A DNA stretch of 64,000 nucleotides. Source: Myxococcales bacterium. Lineage in GTDB: Bacteria > Myxococcota > Myxococcia > Myxococcales > Myxococcaceae. A program made the translations under genes and the position numbers. Under the pieces are notes generated by a model. The model saw only the letters and a list, made by a program, of their open reading frames with translations, did no database searches and was not told the DNA's origin. Numbering within the stretch: position 1 is the first letter of the stretch; the number at the start of each line of letters is the position of its first letter. Shown piece by piece: positions 1 through 8,877 of this stretch. Location: assembly GCA_020846875.1 (NCBI GenBank), contig JADLDB010000151.1:1-64000 (forward strand), read 5' to 3'.

Positions 1-120
1 CCTTGCCCGGATCTCGTCGTCGCTCGTCGGTCACGGGCCCACCAGCCCGCTCCCTCCTCGCTTCTCGACCTCCGGGCAACGTCCTGCGCGATCCATGCTC
101 TACCCAGGTGAACTCCGGGG

Positions 121-1626
121 TTAGTCCCCTCGCCGGCTGAACTTTCGGCGCCGCTTCGAGAAGAGCGCCACCGACGAGAGCGCGCCGAGCAGGGCCGGCC
201 AGTCCACCGCCGCGCAGGTACAGCCGCCGGAGTTGAGCGAGCCGCCGCCTCCGCTGCCCGCGTCAGCACCACCACCTGATCCACCGCCGCCCAATCCGCC
301 ACCGCTTCCCGTGCCGCCGCCCGCTCCCCCACCAGCCGCGCCGCCCGTTCCACCCGCGTTGCCGCCGCCCGCGCCTCCACCTCCGCCGCCCGCGCCTCCA
401 CCTCCGCCGCCCGCGCCTCCACCTCCGCCGCCTTCGGTCCCCGCGTCTGCTGCTCCCGCATCCACCGCGCCGGCGTCGGGCGTCCCCGCGTCCGGCGTCG
501 CCACACCTGCGTCCACCGCGCTCAGCCCGAAGGTGCAGGCCGTGGTGGTCCGCCCGGTCGTCCAGTTCTTCAGCGCGTTGTACGGCGCGAGCGGCTGTGC
601 GCTCTGATCGACGATGCCCCAGCCGGATCCGGGATCGTACGGGAAGTGGTAGTACCAGGTGCGCGTCCAGTTCCTCCAGGGATCGTTCATGGAGCCCGCG
701 TAGCTGCCGGCGCAGACCTCCTCCTGCTTGGAGTAGAGATCGACGACCCGCGTCGCCACGTCGGCCAGCGAGGTGCTCCCCTGTGGCGGGTGCTCCCAGC
801 CCGTCTCGGTGAGCCAGACTTCCTTGTTGGCGCCCCCGTTCGCCTCGATGACGTGCTTGAGCGAGTCGTGCGTGAGCAGCCCGCCCACCGTCTCGCCGTC
901 GAGCAGCGCCTGCATCACGCCCGCGCCGTCGGCCTTGTAGACATGGTGGGTGATGATGTCGATGTGGCTGCCCACGCGCTGGAGCAGTTGCCCCAGGTCG
1001 CGCTCCCACCCATTGCGGATGCACTGGCCGAAGGCGCAGGTGCCCTGGTTTCCGTTCCAGTTCGACGACGCGGTCAACCCGGCCAGCTCCGGCCCGCAGA
1101 TCTTCCCGCCCGGATCCGCCGCGCGAATGGCCGCCGCCGCGGGCAGGAAGATCTCGTTCACGAATTGATCCTGGTTGCCGTCGAAGAAGGTGCGCAGGTT
1201 GGGCTCGTTCCAGATCCCCCAGCACTCCACCTGCCCGCGGTACCGCGTCACCACCTGCGTCACCGCGTTCGTCCAGTCCTGCACGTTGGCCGGCCGCTTG
1301 TTCTCGCACTTCGCCGTCTCGTTGGGCCCGAACTGGGTGCACGACGGCACCGATGAAGCCCACTGCGGCGTGTATGCCACGGTGGCGTAGATGGAGAGGC
1401 CGTTGGTGCGGGCGTTCATCATCACCGTGTCCAGGTAGCCCCAGGTGAACTGGCCCTGCTGCGGCTCGAAGTCGAACCAGTTGAAGTCCAGCCGGGCGGA
1501 TCGCACGCCCAGCTGCGCCATCAACTGCGAGTCGGACTGCGACGGCAGGTGCGCGCACATCCCCACGGTGGGCGCGGCGGCGAGGACGGAAGTCGAGACG
1601 AAGTAGGAGACGAGGAGCGCCTGCAT
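121..1626 (-). CDS. secreted clan GH-A-like glycoside hydrolase with MYXO-CTERM-type tail
   Basis: Predicted exported polysaccharide-degrading enzyme of 501 residues. The start is placed at the Met that opens a signal peptide (MQALLVSYFVSTSVLAAA), not at the Met 12 codons upstream. A TIM-barrel glycosidase domain covers roughly residues 20-380, with WNEPN (acid/base Glu near 141) and LTETGW (nucleophile Glu near 274), the paired glutamates expected of clan GH-A (GH5/GH39-like). Residues of about 390-465 are an Ala/Asp then nearly pure Gly linker. The C-terminus has GCTC, a hydrophobic helix and SKRRRKFSRR, matching the MYXO-CTERM layout used for surface sorting in myxobacteria. The exact GH family and substrate cannot be read by eye. 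It diverges from exonuclease III. Confidence 0.8.
   Translation of the reverse strand: MQALLVSYFVSTSVLAAAPTVGMCAHLPSQSDSQLMAQLGVRSARLDFNWFDFEPQQGQFTWGYLDTVMMNARTNGLSIYATVAYTPQWASSVPSCTQFGPNETAKCENKRPANVQDWTNAVTQVVTRYRGQVECWGIWNEPNLRTFFDGNQDQFVNEIFLPAAAAIRAADPGGKICGPELAGLTASSNWNGNQGTCAFGQCIRNGWERDLGQLLQRVGSHIDIITHHVYKADGAGVMQALLDGETVGGLLTHDSLKHVIEANGGANKEVWLTETGWEHPPQGSTSLADVATRVVDLYSKQEEVCAGSYAGSMNDPWRNWTRTWYYHFPYDPGSGWGIVDQSAQPLAPYNALKNWTTGRTTTACTFGLSAVDAGVATPDAGTPDAGAVDAGAADAGTEGGGGGGAGGGGGGAGGGGGGAGGGNAGGTGGAAGGGAGGGTGSGGGLGGGGSGGGADAGSGGGGSLNSGGCTCAAVDWPALLGALSSVALFSKRRRKFSRRGD
371..432. repeat. 21-bp tandem repeat, three copies
   Basis: Three head-to-tail copies of a 21-bp unit, starting at 371, 392 and 413 and identical except for the last base, lie inside the Gly-rich linker of the glycosidase gene. 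They encode Gly/Ala repeats. Slippage here would change linker length in frame. Confidence 0.85.
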
Positions 1627-1773
1627 GGCACGGCCTTCAGCTGTCCCCTTTGCGCGCAGCACAGTGCCCCAGCGGCGAGCCCGCGCGCAATTGGGAACGC
1701 GAGTGCACAGGCGCTTCTCATCTGGTGGAGTGTCGTTTCGTGGGCAACACCGCCTGCGCTACAAGCCGGCCGC

Positions 1774-2535
1774 GTGAAGATCGCCACCTGGAACATCAAC
1801 TCGGTGCGGGCCCGGCTGGATCGTCTGCTGGAGTACCTGAAGACGCGGGAGCCCGACGTCCTGTGCCTGCAGGAGCTCAAGTGCACTGAGGAGCAATTTC
1901 CCCTGCTGGAGCTCCAGGGCCTGGGCTACCGGGCGGAGGTGTTCGGCCAGAAGACGTACAACGGCGTGGCGATCCTCTCCAAAGAGCCCGTCACCGACGT
2001 CACCCGCAACATGATGCCGGGCGACGACCAGGCGCGCCTCATCAGCGGCACGGTGGGCGGAATGACCATCGTCAACCTCTACGCGCCCAACGGGCAGTCG
2101 GTGGACTCCGAGGCGTACCAGTACAAGCTGGAGTGGTACTCGCGCCTCTCGCGCTGGCTGGAGCCGAAGGCGAAGGGGCCGCTGCTGGTGTGCGGCGACT
2201 TCAACGTCGCGCCTGAAGCCATCGACACGTGGGATCCGAAGCTGTGGGACGGGCAGACGCTCTTCACGCCCCGCGAGCGAACGGCGCTCAAGCAGGTGAT
2301 GGAGCGCAACCACCTGGTCGATCTCTTCCGCGCGAAGCACCCCGGCGAGGCGGGCCGCTTCTCGTGGTGGGACTACCGCGCCGGCGCCTTCCACAAGAAC
2401 CAGGGCCTGCGGATCGATCACCTGCTGGTGACGCAGCCGCTGGTGGAACGCTGTACCGAGGTGGACATCGATCGCGAGGCGCGCAAGGGCAGCCAGCCGT
2501 CGGATCACGCGCCCGTCTGGGCTTTGTTCGCCTGA
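1774..2535 (+). CDS. xth: exodeoxyribonuclease III
   Basis: AP endonuclease and 3'-5' exonuclease of base excision repair, 253 residues (E. coli XthA has 268). The GTG start fits the family N-terminus, MKIATWNINSVRARL-like. Visible motifs in order are WNIN, LCLQELK (metal-binding Glu), YNGVAILS, NLYAPNG, GDFNVAP (catalytic Asp/Asn) and the C-terminal SDHAPVWA with the catalytic Asp-His. The open frame extends 75 codons upstream without family similarity, so the earlier start is rejected. No strong ribosome binding site is visible. It diverges from the glycosidase gene across about 150 bp. Confidence 0.93.
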   Translation: MKIATWNINSVRARLDRLLEYLKTREPDVLCLQELKCTEEQFPLLELQGLGYRAEVFGQKTYNGVAILSKEPVTDVTRNMMPGDDQARLISGTVGGMTIVNLYAPNGQSVDSEAYQYKLEWYSRLSRWLEPKAKGPLLVCGDFNVAPEAIDTWDPKLWDGQTLFTPRERTALKQVMERNHLVDLFRAKHPGEAGRFSWWDYRAGAFHKNQGLRIDHLLVTQPLVERCTEVDIDREARKGSQPSDHAPVWALFA

Positions 2536-2577
2536 GGTTTCGGCCTAGGGTCCGCGCTCGAAAGGGGTGGGATCCAC

Positions 2578-3594
2578 ATGGACGACGGCTTTTCCTTCAG
2601 CCTCGCCGGCTTCCTCTTCGGAGGACTCGGCTGGTTCACGGTGCGCTACGTGATTTTCGGCTTCTTCACCGTCAACCCGAATCAGCGCGCGGTGAAGACG
2701 TCCTTCGGGCGGGCGAAGCGGCTCCAGAGCACCACGCTGGACAACCCGATGGCCGACTACCTGCGGCCCGACGAGCGCGAGCGCTACCTGTACCCGCAGG
2801 TCGAGGTGATCCCCCCCGGCGGCCCCTACTTCAAGTGGCCGTGGGAGAAGGTCTACAAGGTGTCGGTCGCCACCGAGACGGTCAACCTGGCGTACGACCC
2901 GGAGGACGTGAACGCCAACCGCGGCGGCACCATGCTGGACGCGGTCACCAAGGACCAGCTCAACATCGGCCTGGTGGGGCAGATCCGCTACCGCCTCTCG
3001 GAGCAGAACCTCTACGCGGTGATCTTCGGGGTGAAGCGCCCGCTGGTGCACGTGCTGGGCTACTTCATCTCCATCTTGAGGCAGAAGATCGCTTCCTTCG
3101 AGGCGCCCGAGGGCAGCCAGGGGCTGCTGCCTCCCAACACCGCCATCGCCAGCGATCTCTCCGCCGCCGCCGGCGTGTCGATCAACGACCTGCGCAAGAA
3201 CCTGCGGCTCCTCAACGAGGACATGGACAAGGGCTGCCTGTCCTCCGCGGCGCGGTACGGGATCATCCTCGACGCCTCGTTGATCACCGGCATCGATCCG
3301 CCGCCCGAGGTAGAGAGCGCGCTGGCCGCGATCAACACCGCCCACAACCAGGTCGGCGCCGAGGTGTCGCTGGCCCAGGCGTCCGCCGATCAGAAGATCG
3401 TCCAGTCCAAGCGCGCGGTAGAGATCGAGTCCTTGAACGCGCAGGCCGAGGTCGAGCCGCTCCTGCAGATGTCCAACCAACTGTCGGACCTGAAGAAGAG
3501 CGGCGGCCCGGGAGTGCTCAAGGCCTACGTGCGCAACGTGAAGCTGTCCCTGTTCGCCAAGGCGCGCGCCGCCTTCCTGGAGGTGAAGCCGTGA
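2578..3594 (+). CDS. SPFH/Band 7 domain membrane protein (first of a pair)
   Basis: Membrane-anchored SPFH (stomatin/prohibitin/flotillin/HflK-C) family protein, 338 residues. One hydrophobic segment at about residues 8-32 is followed by a Band 7 domain with VNPNQRAVKTSFGRA, PPGGPYFKWPWE and DAVTKDQLNIGLVGQIRYRL. A helical, coiled-coil-prone tail with alternating Ala/Glu/Gln (about 240-320) is the usual SPFH oligomerisation region. It overlaps the next SPFH gene by 4 bp (GTGA). Such proteins form large membrane rings or microdomains. The precise partner or protease is not known from sequence. Confidence 0.82.
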   Translation: MDDGFSFSLAGFLFGGLGWFTVRYVIFGFFTVNPNQRAVKTSFGRAKRLQSTTLDNPMADYLRPDERERYLYPQVEVIPPGGPYFKWPWEKVYKVSVATETVNLAYDPEDVNANRGGTMLDAVTKDQLNIGLVGQIRYRLSEQNLYAVIFGVKRPLVHVLGYFISILRQKIASFEAPEGSQGLLPPNTAIASDLSAAAGVSINDLRKNLRLLNEDMDKGCLSSAARYGIILDASLITGIDPPPEVESALAAINTAHNQVGAEVSLAQASADQKIVQSKRAVEIESLNAQAEVEPLLQMSNQLSDLKKSGGPGVLKAYVRNVKLSLFAKARAAFLEVKP

Positions 3595-4502
3595 ACTTCC
3601 TCATCTCGGTGGTCATCGGCTTCTTCTTCTTCCTGGTCGGCTTCCCGATCGCGCTCGGGCTGGCCAAGGCCTTCGGCCTGTACACCACCGTCGATGAGCG
3701 GCGCTCGAAGGTCTTCACGCTCTTCGGCGAGGTGATCGGCACCATCTCCGAGCCCGGCCTGCACCTCTTGTGGGCGAAGCTGGGGCTCAAGGCCGCGCTG
3801 ATCCCGCTCTTCGGCAAGGTGCACACCGTCGACATGCGCCTCGACCAGGAATACCTGCGCAGCCAGGCGGTGAACTCCGAGGAAGGCGCGCCGATGGGCA
3901 TCGGCATCTGGTACGAGATGCTGGTCAACGATCCGGTGGCGTTCCTCTTCAAGAACGCCGATCCCCGCGGAAGCTTGCGCGCCAACGTCTCCAACGCCGC
4001 GGTGCGTACGCTGTCCAACATGAAGCTGGCGGACATGCTCGAGACCCGCCACGTGATGAGCCAGGCGGTGCGCAACGAGGTCAGCCCGCGCTCGCTGGAG
4101 TGGGGTTACCAGCTGGGCAGCGTCTACATCCGCAAGGTGCACTTCCGCGACCTGGCGATGATCCGGCAGATCGAAGAGAAGGTCGTCAACCGGCTGCGGC
4201 AGGTGACCAGCGCGATCCGCCAGGACGGCAACAACCAGGTGAACATCATCAAGTCCAGCGCGGATCGGCAGGCCGCCGCCGAGTTCGCCCGCGCCGCCGC
4301 TCAGCGCCCGATGATCGTCGGCAAGGCGCTGCAGACCATCTCCGCCGATCCGGAGGTGATGGAGATGATGTTCGAGCTGTTGGAGACGCAGCGGCTGCTG
4401 GAGAGCGGCGCGCCGGTGACGCTCTTGCCAGAGACCGCCGGCGCCCAACTCCTCACGCCGCTCCTCGCGTCCCACGGCGCGCCGCTGCCGGCGAAGAAGT
4501 AG
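3591..4502 (+). CDS. SPFH/Band 7 domain membrane protein (second of a pair)
   Basis: A second, divergent SPFH protein of 303 residues, started from a GTG that overlaps the stop of the first gene. An N-terminal membrane helix (NFLISVVIGFFFFLVGFPIALG) precedes the Band 7 region with VFTLFGEV, SEPGLHLLW, HTVDMRLDQEYL and IWYEMLVNDPVAFLF. The C-terminal helical part contains RQIEEKVVNRLRQVTSAIRQDG. Two overlapping SPFH genes suggest a hetero-oligomer like HflK/HflC, but neither sequence is close enough to name it that. The stop lies 2 bp before the start of the following histidine kinase, so the three are probably co-transcribed. Confidence 0.82.
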   Translation: MNFLISVVIGFFFFLVGFPIALGLAKAFGLYTTVDERRSKVFTLFGEVIGTISEPGLHLLWAKLGLKAALIPLFGKVHTVDMRLDQEYLRSQAVNSEEGAPMGIGIWYEMLVNDPVAFLFKNADPRGSLRANVSNAAVRTLSNMKLADMLETRHVMSQAVRNEVSPRSLEWGYQLGSVYIRKVHFRDLAMIRQIEEKVVNRLRQVTSAIRQDGNNQVNIIKSSADRQAAAEFARAAAQRPMIVGKALQTISADPEVMEMMFELLETQRLLESGAPVTLLPETAGAQLLTPLLASHGAPLPAKK

Positions 4503-4504
4503 TA

Positions 4505-6382
4505 ATGATCGGCGAAGCCAACCTGGACGAAGGGGGCCTGAGCGGCGAGGACTTCCGACGCCTCGCCGAGCTCGCCCCCGACGCCATGCTCGCCCATCGC
4601 GCCGGGACGATCATCTGGGCCAACCAGGCCGCGGCGGACCTGGTGAAGGCAGAGCTCTCGTCGCTCAAGGGCCGCGCCATCTTCGACTTCGTCCGCCCGG
4701 AGGATCGCGCGAGCCTCGCCGCCGCCATCGCGAAGACCTCCCTCGATCAGCGGGCCGTGAGGTACCTGCACAAGGCCGTGCGCACCACCGGCGAGGTGTT
4801 CGAAGGCGAGTTTCGGCGCTGGCCCATCGGTGGGGACGTGATGCTGGTGGTGCTCCGCGATCTCACGGAGGAGCGCCAGAAGCGCAGCGCCGAGCTGCGG
4901 GCGCGCGCCTTCTTCGAGATGACCAACGAGGCGATCGGGATCTCGAAGAACGGCGTGCAGGTCGAGATGAACACCGCCGCGGCGAGGCTGCTCGGGTTCG
5001 ACCATCCGTCCGACGTGGTCGGGCGCTCGGTCCTTGACATGCTCGACGCCTCCGAGCACGAGCGGATCCGCGACTACATTGTCCGCCGGACCCGGGGAGA
5101 CGCGGTGCCGAACTCCTACGAGGCGCTGGCTCGCCGTCGGGACGGCAGCACCTTCCTCGCCGACTTGAAGTTCACGACGCTCCCGGAGGGGGATGAGCGG
5201 CTGTCCGTCGTGGTGGTGCGCGACATCGGCGCTCTGCGCGCCGAGGAGGCCCAGCGCCGGCACGCCGAGAAGCTGGAGGCGATCGGCCGGCTCGCGGGCG
5301 GCGTGGCTCACGACTTCAACAACATTCTCGCGGCGATCCTCGCCAGCGCGGAGGCCGCGGCCGCCGACGTGCCGCCGGGCAGCGCCGCCCACGAGTGCCT
5401 CGACACCATCGAGGAGGCCACTCGTCACGCAAGGGACCTGGTGAGGCAGATCCTCGCCTTCTCGCGGCGGGAGGTCCCGCGGCGCCGGCCGCTTGGACTC
5501 TCCAGTGCAATAGCCGAAGCGCTCGCCCTGGTCCGCGCGGCGATCCCCTCGACAGTGACGCTGGACGTGCACCTGGATGAGCCGGGCGCCACGGTGGTCG
5601 CCGATCCGACCGAGGTGCAGCAGATCGTCTTGAACCTGACCGCCAACGCGCGCGATGCCGTAGGCGCCAGCGGCCGCATCGAGGTGGCGCTCGCGCTGCT
5701 GTCCCGCGACGAGGCCCCTGCAGCGCTTGGCGGCCCGTGCGCGCGGTTGCGGGTGCGCGACGACGGCGCCGGCATCGACGAGCAGACGCGCGCGCACCTC
5801 TTCGAGCCGTACCACACCACCAGGGCCGAGCGAGGCGGGCACGGGCTGGGGCTGGCCGTGGTGCACGGCCTCGTTGGCAGCCTGGGCGGAGTCATCCGCG
5901 TGGACAGCGCCCCCGGCCAGGGTGCCACGTTCGACGTCTTCCTGCCGCTCACCTCCAGGGAGGTGGAGAGCGTCGCTGCGCCCCTGCCGGCGGCGGCCGG
6001 CGGCTCAGAGCACCTGCTGCTGGTCGAGGATCAGCCTCTGGTGCGCGCGGCGACGGAGAGAATGTTGAGGGCCCTCGGCTACCGCGTCACCACCGCCGGC
6101 GATGGCGCGGAGGCCCTGGAGCGCTACCGGGCAGCTCCGGCGGCGTTCGATCTGGTCCTCTCGGACGTGACCATGCCGGGGCTGTCGGGCGTCGAGCTCG
6201 CGCGGACCCTGGTCCGGGAGTTCCCTTCGGTGAAGGTCATCCTCTGCTCGGGTTACAGCGTGGAAATGGACGAAGCGCAGGTGCGGGCGGTGGGCGTGTG
6301 GGCGCTCCTCCCCAAGCCCGTGGAGCGCAACGCCCTGGCCGCGGCGCTGCGCGCGGCGCTCGATCGTCCGCTGGGGCGGTAG
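4505..6382 (+). CDS. soluble PAS hybrid sensor histidine kinase with C-terminal receiver
   Basis: Cytoplasmic hybrid kinase of 625 residues with no membrane segment or signal peptide. Two PAS domains lie at about residues 15-125 and 130-250. HisKA has its H-box in GGVAHDFNNIL (His269). HATPase_c has NLTANARDAV (N box), VRDDGAGID (G1) and GHGLGLAVVHGLV (G2). A receiver domain occupies about 500-620 with phospho-acceptor Asp554 in LVLSDVTMPG and a conserved Lys in LLPKPV. This is the arrangement of cytosolic PAS hybrid kinases common in myxobacteria. It sits directly behind the SPFH pair (2-bp gap), which may be its input or localisation partner (inference). No output partner is encoded nearby. 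Confidence 0.9.
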   Translation: MIGEANLDEGGLSGEDFRRLAELAPDAMLAHRAGTIIWANQAAADLVKAELSSLKGRAIFDFVRPEDRASLAAAIAKTSLDQRAVRYLHKAVRTTGEVFEGEFRRWPIGGDVMLVVLRDLTEERQKRSAELRARAFFEMTNEAIGISKNGVQVEMNTAAARLLGFDHPSDVVGRSVLDMLDASEHERIRDYIVRRTRGDAVPNSYEALARRRDGSTFLADLKFTTLPEGDERLSVVVVRDIGALRAEEAQRRHAEKLEAIGRLAGGVAHDFNNILAAILASAEAAAADVPPGSAAHECLDTIEEATRHARDLVRQILAFSRREVPRRRPLGLSSAIAEALALVRAAIPSTVTLDVHLDEPGATVVADPTEVQQIVLNLTANARDAVGASGRIEVALALLSRDEAPAALGGPCARLRVRDDGAGIDEQTRAHLFEPYHTTRAERGGHGLGLAVVHGLVGSLGGVIRVDSAPGQGATFDVFLPLTSREVESVAAPLPAAAGGSEHLLLVEDQPLVRAATERMLRALGYRVTTAGDGAEALERYRAAPAAFDLVLSDVTMPGLSGVELARTLVREFPSVKVILCSGYSVEMDEAQVRAVGVWALLPKPVERNALAAALRAALDRPLGR

Positions 6383-6439
6383 GCCGGCCGGGCTGAGGAG
6401 GCCGAGCCTTCATCGAGCCGCTGCGTTATAGGGAGGGCC

Positions 6440-7741
6440 ATGTCCCCACTCGTGTGTCTGCTGGCCGTGCTGGCGCAGGCCCCGGCGGCCGAGCCCCTGT
6501 CCCTCGAGCGCGCGGTGGAGCTGGCCCTTTCCCGCAACGAGCGCGCGCAGATCGCCGGGGCCCAAAACGACGCCGCCGACGGGCGCCTCGCCCAGGCGCG
6601 CGCCTTCTTCTTCCCGAGCCTCACCGTCAGCGGGCAGTACACCCGCCGAGCCTACGAGGTGACCCGCAGCGTCGGCGGCCAGGAGGTGGCGGTGCTGCGT
6701 TACAACGCGCTCGGCGCGGCGGGCTCGCTGCGCTGGCCCCTCTTCGACGCCCGCGGCATCGCCCTCTACCAGGCCGCGTCCGCCGATCTGCGCGCCACCC
6801 GCTTCGAGGCCGCGGAGGCGAAGCGGCGGCTCGGCTTCGAGGCCGCCCAGGCCTTCCTCCAGACGCTGGGCCTCGAGCTGGTCCACGAAGCTGCTCGCCA
6901 CCGCGTGGCGCTCGCCGAGACGAACCTGGGCGACGCGACCGCGCGAAAGGGCGCCGGCCTGGCTTCCAGCAACGACGTGACGCGCAGCACCCTGGAGCTG
7001 GCGAACGCGCGGCGCTCCGAGGCGAACGCCGGCGGCGTGGCGCGCGCGGCGCGGCTCAACCTGGCGCTGCTGCTCGATCTCGATCCCGTCCAGTTGGGGA
7101 CGCTCGAGCCTCCCACCTCGATGTTCGACACGGCCAGGGCCCAGCCGGATCGGATCGAGCGGGCGGGCCTCAATCAGGCCCTCGAGGCGCGGCTCGACGT
7201 GAAGGGGCTTGGGGAGCGCAAGGCCCAGGCCGACGCGCTGGCCAGAGAGCCGCTGCTGCGGCTGGTGCCGGTGCTGGGCTTCTTCGCGCAGGGCTCGCTC
7301 ACCAACGAGACCGGGCTGTCGGGGATCCCCTGGGCCGCGTCCCTCGGCGTCGATCTCACCTGGGCCCTGTTCGACGGGGGCAGCCGCTATGGCGCCCGGG
7401 ACGAGCGCGCCGCGAACGCTCGCATCGCCGCGCTCAACGAGCGGTTGCGGCAACGCGGCGTGACGGTGGAGGTGCACACTGCCCTGGCGACGCTGGCCGC
7501 GGCGAGGGCGTCCGAGACCCAGGCCGTGGTGGGAGTGGACGCGGCGAAGCTGAACGCCACGGAGACGAGCGAGCTGTACCGGCAGGGGCTGGCCACCGCG
7601 CTGCAGCAGGCGGACGCGGTGCAGAGCCAGTTCGAGGCAGAGGTGGCGCTGGTGCAGGATCGCTACGCGGTGCTCCTCTCGCTGCTCGGGCTGCGCGCGG
7701 CGCTGGGCGTCGATCCGCTGGGGCGGGAGGTGACGCCGTGA
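6440..7741 (+). CDS. TolC-family outer membrane efflux protein
   Basis: Outer-membrane channel of a tripartite efflux pump, 433 residues. It has a short signal peptide (MSPLVCLLAVLAQAPAAA-like), then the two internally similar outer-membrane-efflux repeats typical of TolC/OprM, rich in Ala/Leu/Arg/Glu helices. The first opens with LSLERAVELALSRN and the second has DLTWALFDGGSRYGARDERAANA. It is the first gene of a three-gene operon and overlaps the adaptor gene by 4 bp (GTGA at 7738-7741). The substrate cannot be inferred. Confidence 0.88.
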   Translation: MSPLVCLLAVLAQAPAAEPLSLERAVELALSRNERAQIAGAQNDAADGRLAQARAFFFPSLTVSGQYTRRAYEVTRSVGGQEVAVLRYNALGAAGSLRWPLFDARGIALYQAASADLRATRFEAAEAKRRLGFEAAQAFLQTLGLELVHEAARHRVALAETNLGDATARKGAGLASSNDVTRSTLELANARRSEANAGGVARAARLNLALLLDLDPVQLGTLEPPTSMFDTARAQPDRIERAGLNQALEARLDVKGLGERKAQADALAREPLLRLVPVLGFFAQGSLTNETGLSGIPWAASLGVDLTWALFDGGSRYGARDERAANARIAALNERLRQRGVTVEVHTALATLAAARASETQAVVGVDAAKLNATETSELYRQGLATALQQADAVQSQFEAEVALVQDRYAVLLSLLGLRAALGVDPLGREVTP

Positions 7742-8877
7742 AGGCTGCGTGGCTCGCGTTGGTGCTGGCGCTTTGCGCCTGCAGCTCGTCCCAGGGAGGT
7801 GGGCAGGGGAAGGGCGGCCCGAAGAAGGCGCTGGCCTTCCCGGTGGAGGTGGCGCCGGTGGAGTCGCGCTCCGTCGAGTACACCCTGTCCGCAGTCGGCT
7901 CGGTGGAGGCCTTCGAGACGGTGCAGGTGACGGCGCGGGTGGCCGGGGCGGTGGATCGGGTGCGCTTCGTGGAAGGCCAATCGGTGAAGCCGGGCGACGT
8001 GCTGGTGGAGATCGACCCCACCCGCTACTCGCTGGCCGTGAGGGCCGCGAAGGCCACGCTCGATCGCGCGCTGGCAGGGAAGGCCGACGCGGAGGCGTCC
8101 CTGAAGCGGCGCGAGGGGGCGCAGGCGGCCAGCCCCGGGCTGATCACCGACGAGGAGTTGGCCCTGTACCGCACCAAGGTGGCCACCGCCGCGGCCGAGG
8201 CGGACAGCGCGCAGGTGGCGCTGGAGCGGGCGCAGGTCGATCTGCGCGACGCCTATGTGAAGGCGCCGGTGGGCGGGGTGCTGCAGACGCGCACCGTGCA
8301 GACGGGGCAGTACGTGCAGCCGGGGGCGATCCTCGCCACCCTGGTGCGCCGCGATCCGGTGCTGGTCCGCTTCAAGGTGCCCGAGGTGGACGCGTCGCAC
8401 GTCGACCCGGGGCTGCCCTTCTCCTTCCTGGCGGGCGGGGAAGCGAAGCCGCTCAAGGGCCACGTCACGCTGGTTGCGGTGGCCGCGGATCCGTCCAGCC
8501 GCATGGTGGCGGTGACGGGCGAGGCGGACGAGGCCGATCGCGAGCGCGCGCGCCCGGGGGCCTTCGCCGACGTCACGGTGCCGGTCGGCGACCGCCGCGA
8601 CGCGCCGGTGGTGCCGCAGACGGCGGTGCGGCCTTCGGAGAAGGGCTTTCTGGCCTACGTGGTGGACGGGGAGGTGGCGAGGGAACGCGTGCTGTCGTTG
8701 GGCCTGCGCACCGCGGACGGGTTGATCGAGGTGCGCAGCGGGCTCAAGCCGGGTGAGACGCTGGTGGTGCGGGGAGCCGAGGCGCTGCGCGACGGCGCGC
8801 CGGTGCAGCGGATCGAGGCCGCTCTTCCCGCGCCGGTGAAGGCCGACGCCGCGCCCGCGCCGGGAGGGCGGCCTTGA
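7738..8877 (+). CDS. RND efflux periplasmic adaptor (membrane fusion protein)
   Basis: Adaptor linking the RND pump to the TolC-like channel, 379 residues, GTG start. The N-terminus (AWLALVLALCACSSS) is a lipoprotein signal with a loose lipobox. A biotinyl-lipoyl half-domain pair flanks a helical hairpin: GSVEAFETVQVTARVAGAVDRVRFVEG before it and DAYVKAPVGGVLQTRTVQTGQYV after it. A beta-barrel domain (about 205-280) and membrane-proximal domain (VVPQTAVRPSEKGFLAYVV) follow, as in the AcrA/MexA family. It overlaps its neighbours on both sides by 4 bp. Confidence 0.9.
   Translation: MKAAWLALVLALCACSSSQGGGQGKGGPKKALAFPVEVAPVESRSVEYTLSAVGSVEAFETVQVTARVAGAVDRVRFVEGQSVKPGDVLVEIDPTRYSLAVRAAKATLDRALAGKADAEASLKRREGAQAASPGLITDEELALYRTKVATAAAEADSAQVALERAQVDLRDAYVKAPVGGVLQTRTVQTGQYVQPGAILATLVRRDPVLVRFKVPEVDASHVDPGLPFSFLAGGEAKPLKGHVTLVAVAADPSSRMVAVTGEADEADRERARPGAFADVTVPVGDRRDAPVVPQTAVRPSEKGFLAYVVDGEVARERVLSLGLRTADGLIEVRSGLKPGETLVVRGAEALRDGAPVQRIEAALPAPVKADAAPAPGGRP

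Noticed and set aside
233-607. Proline-rich plus-strand frame
   Set aside because: It is the antisense reading of the Gly-rich linker of the glycosidase gene.
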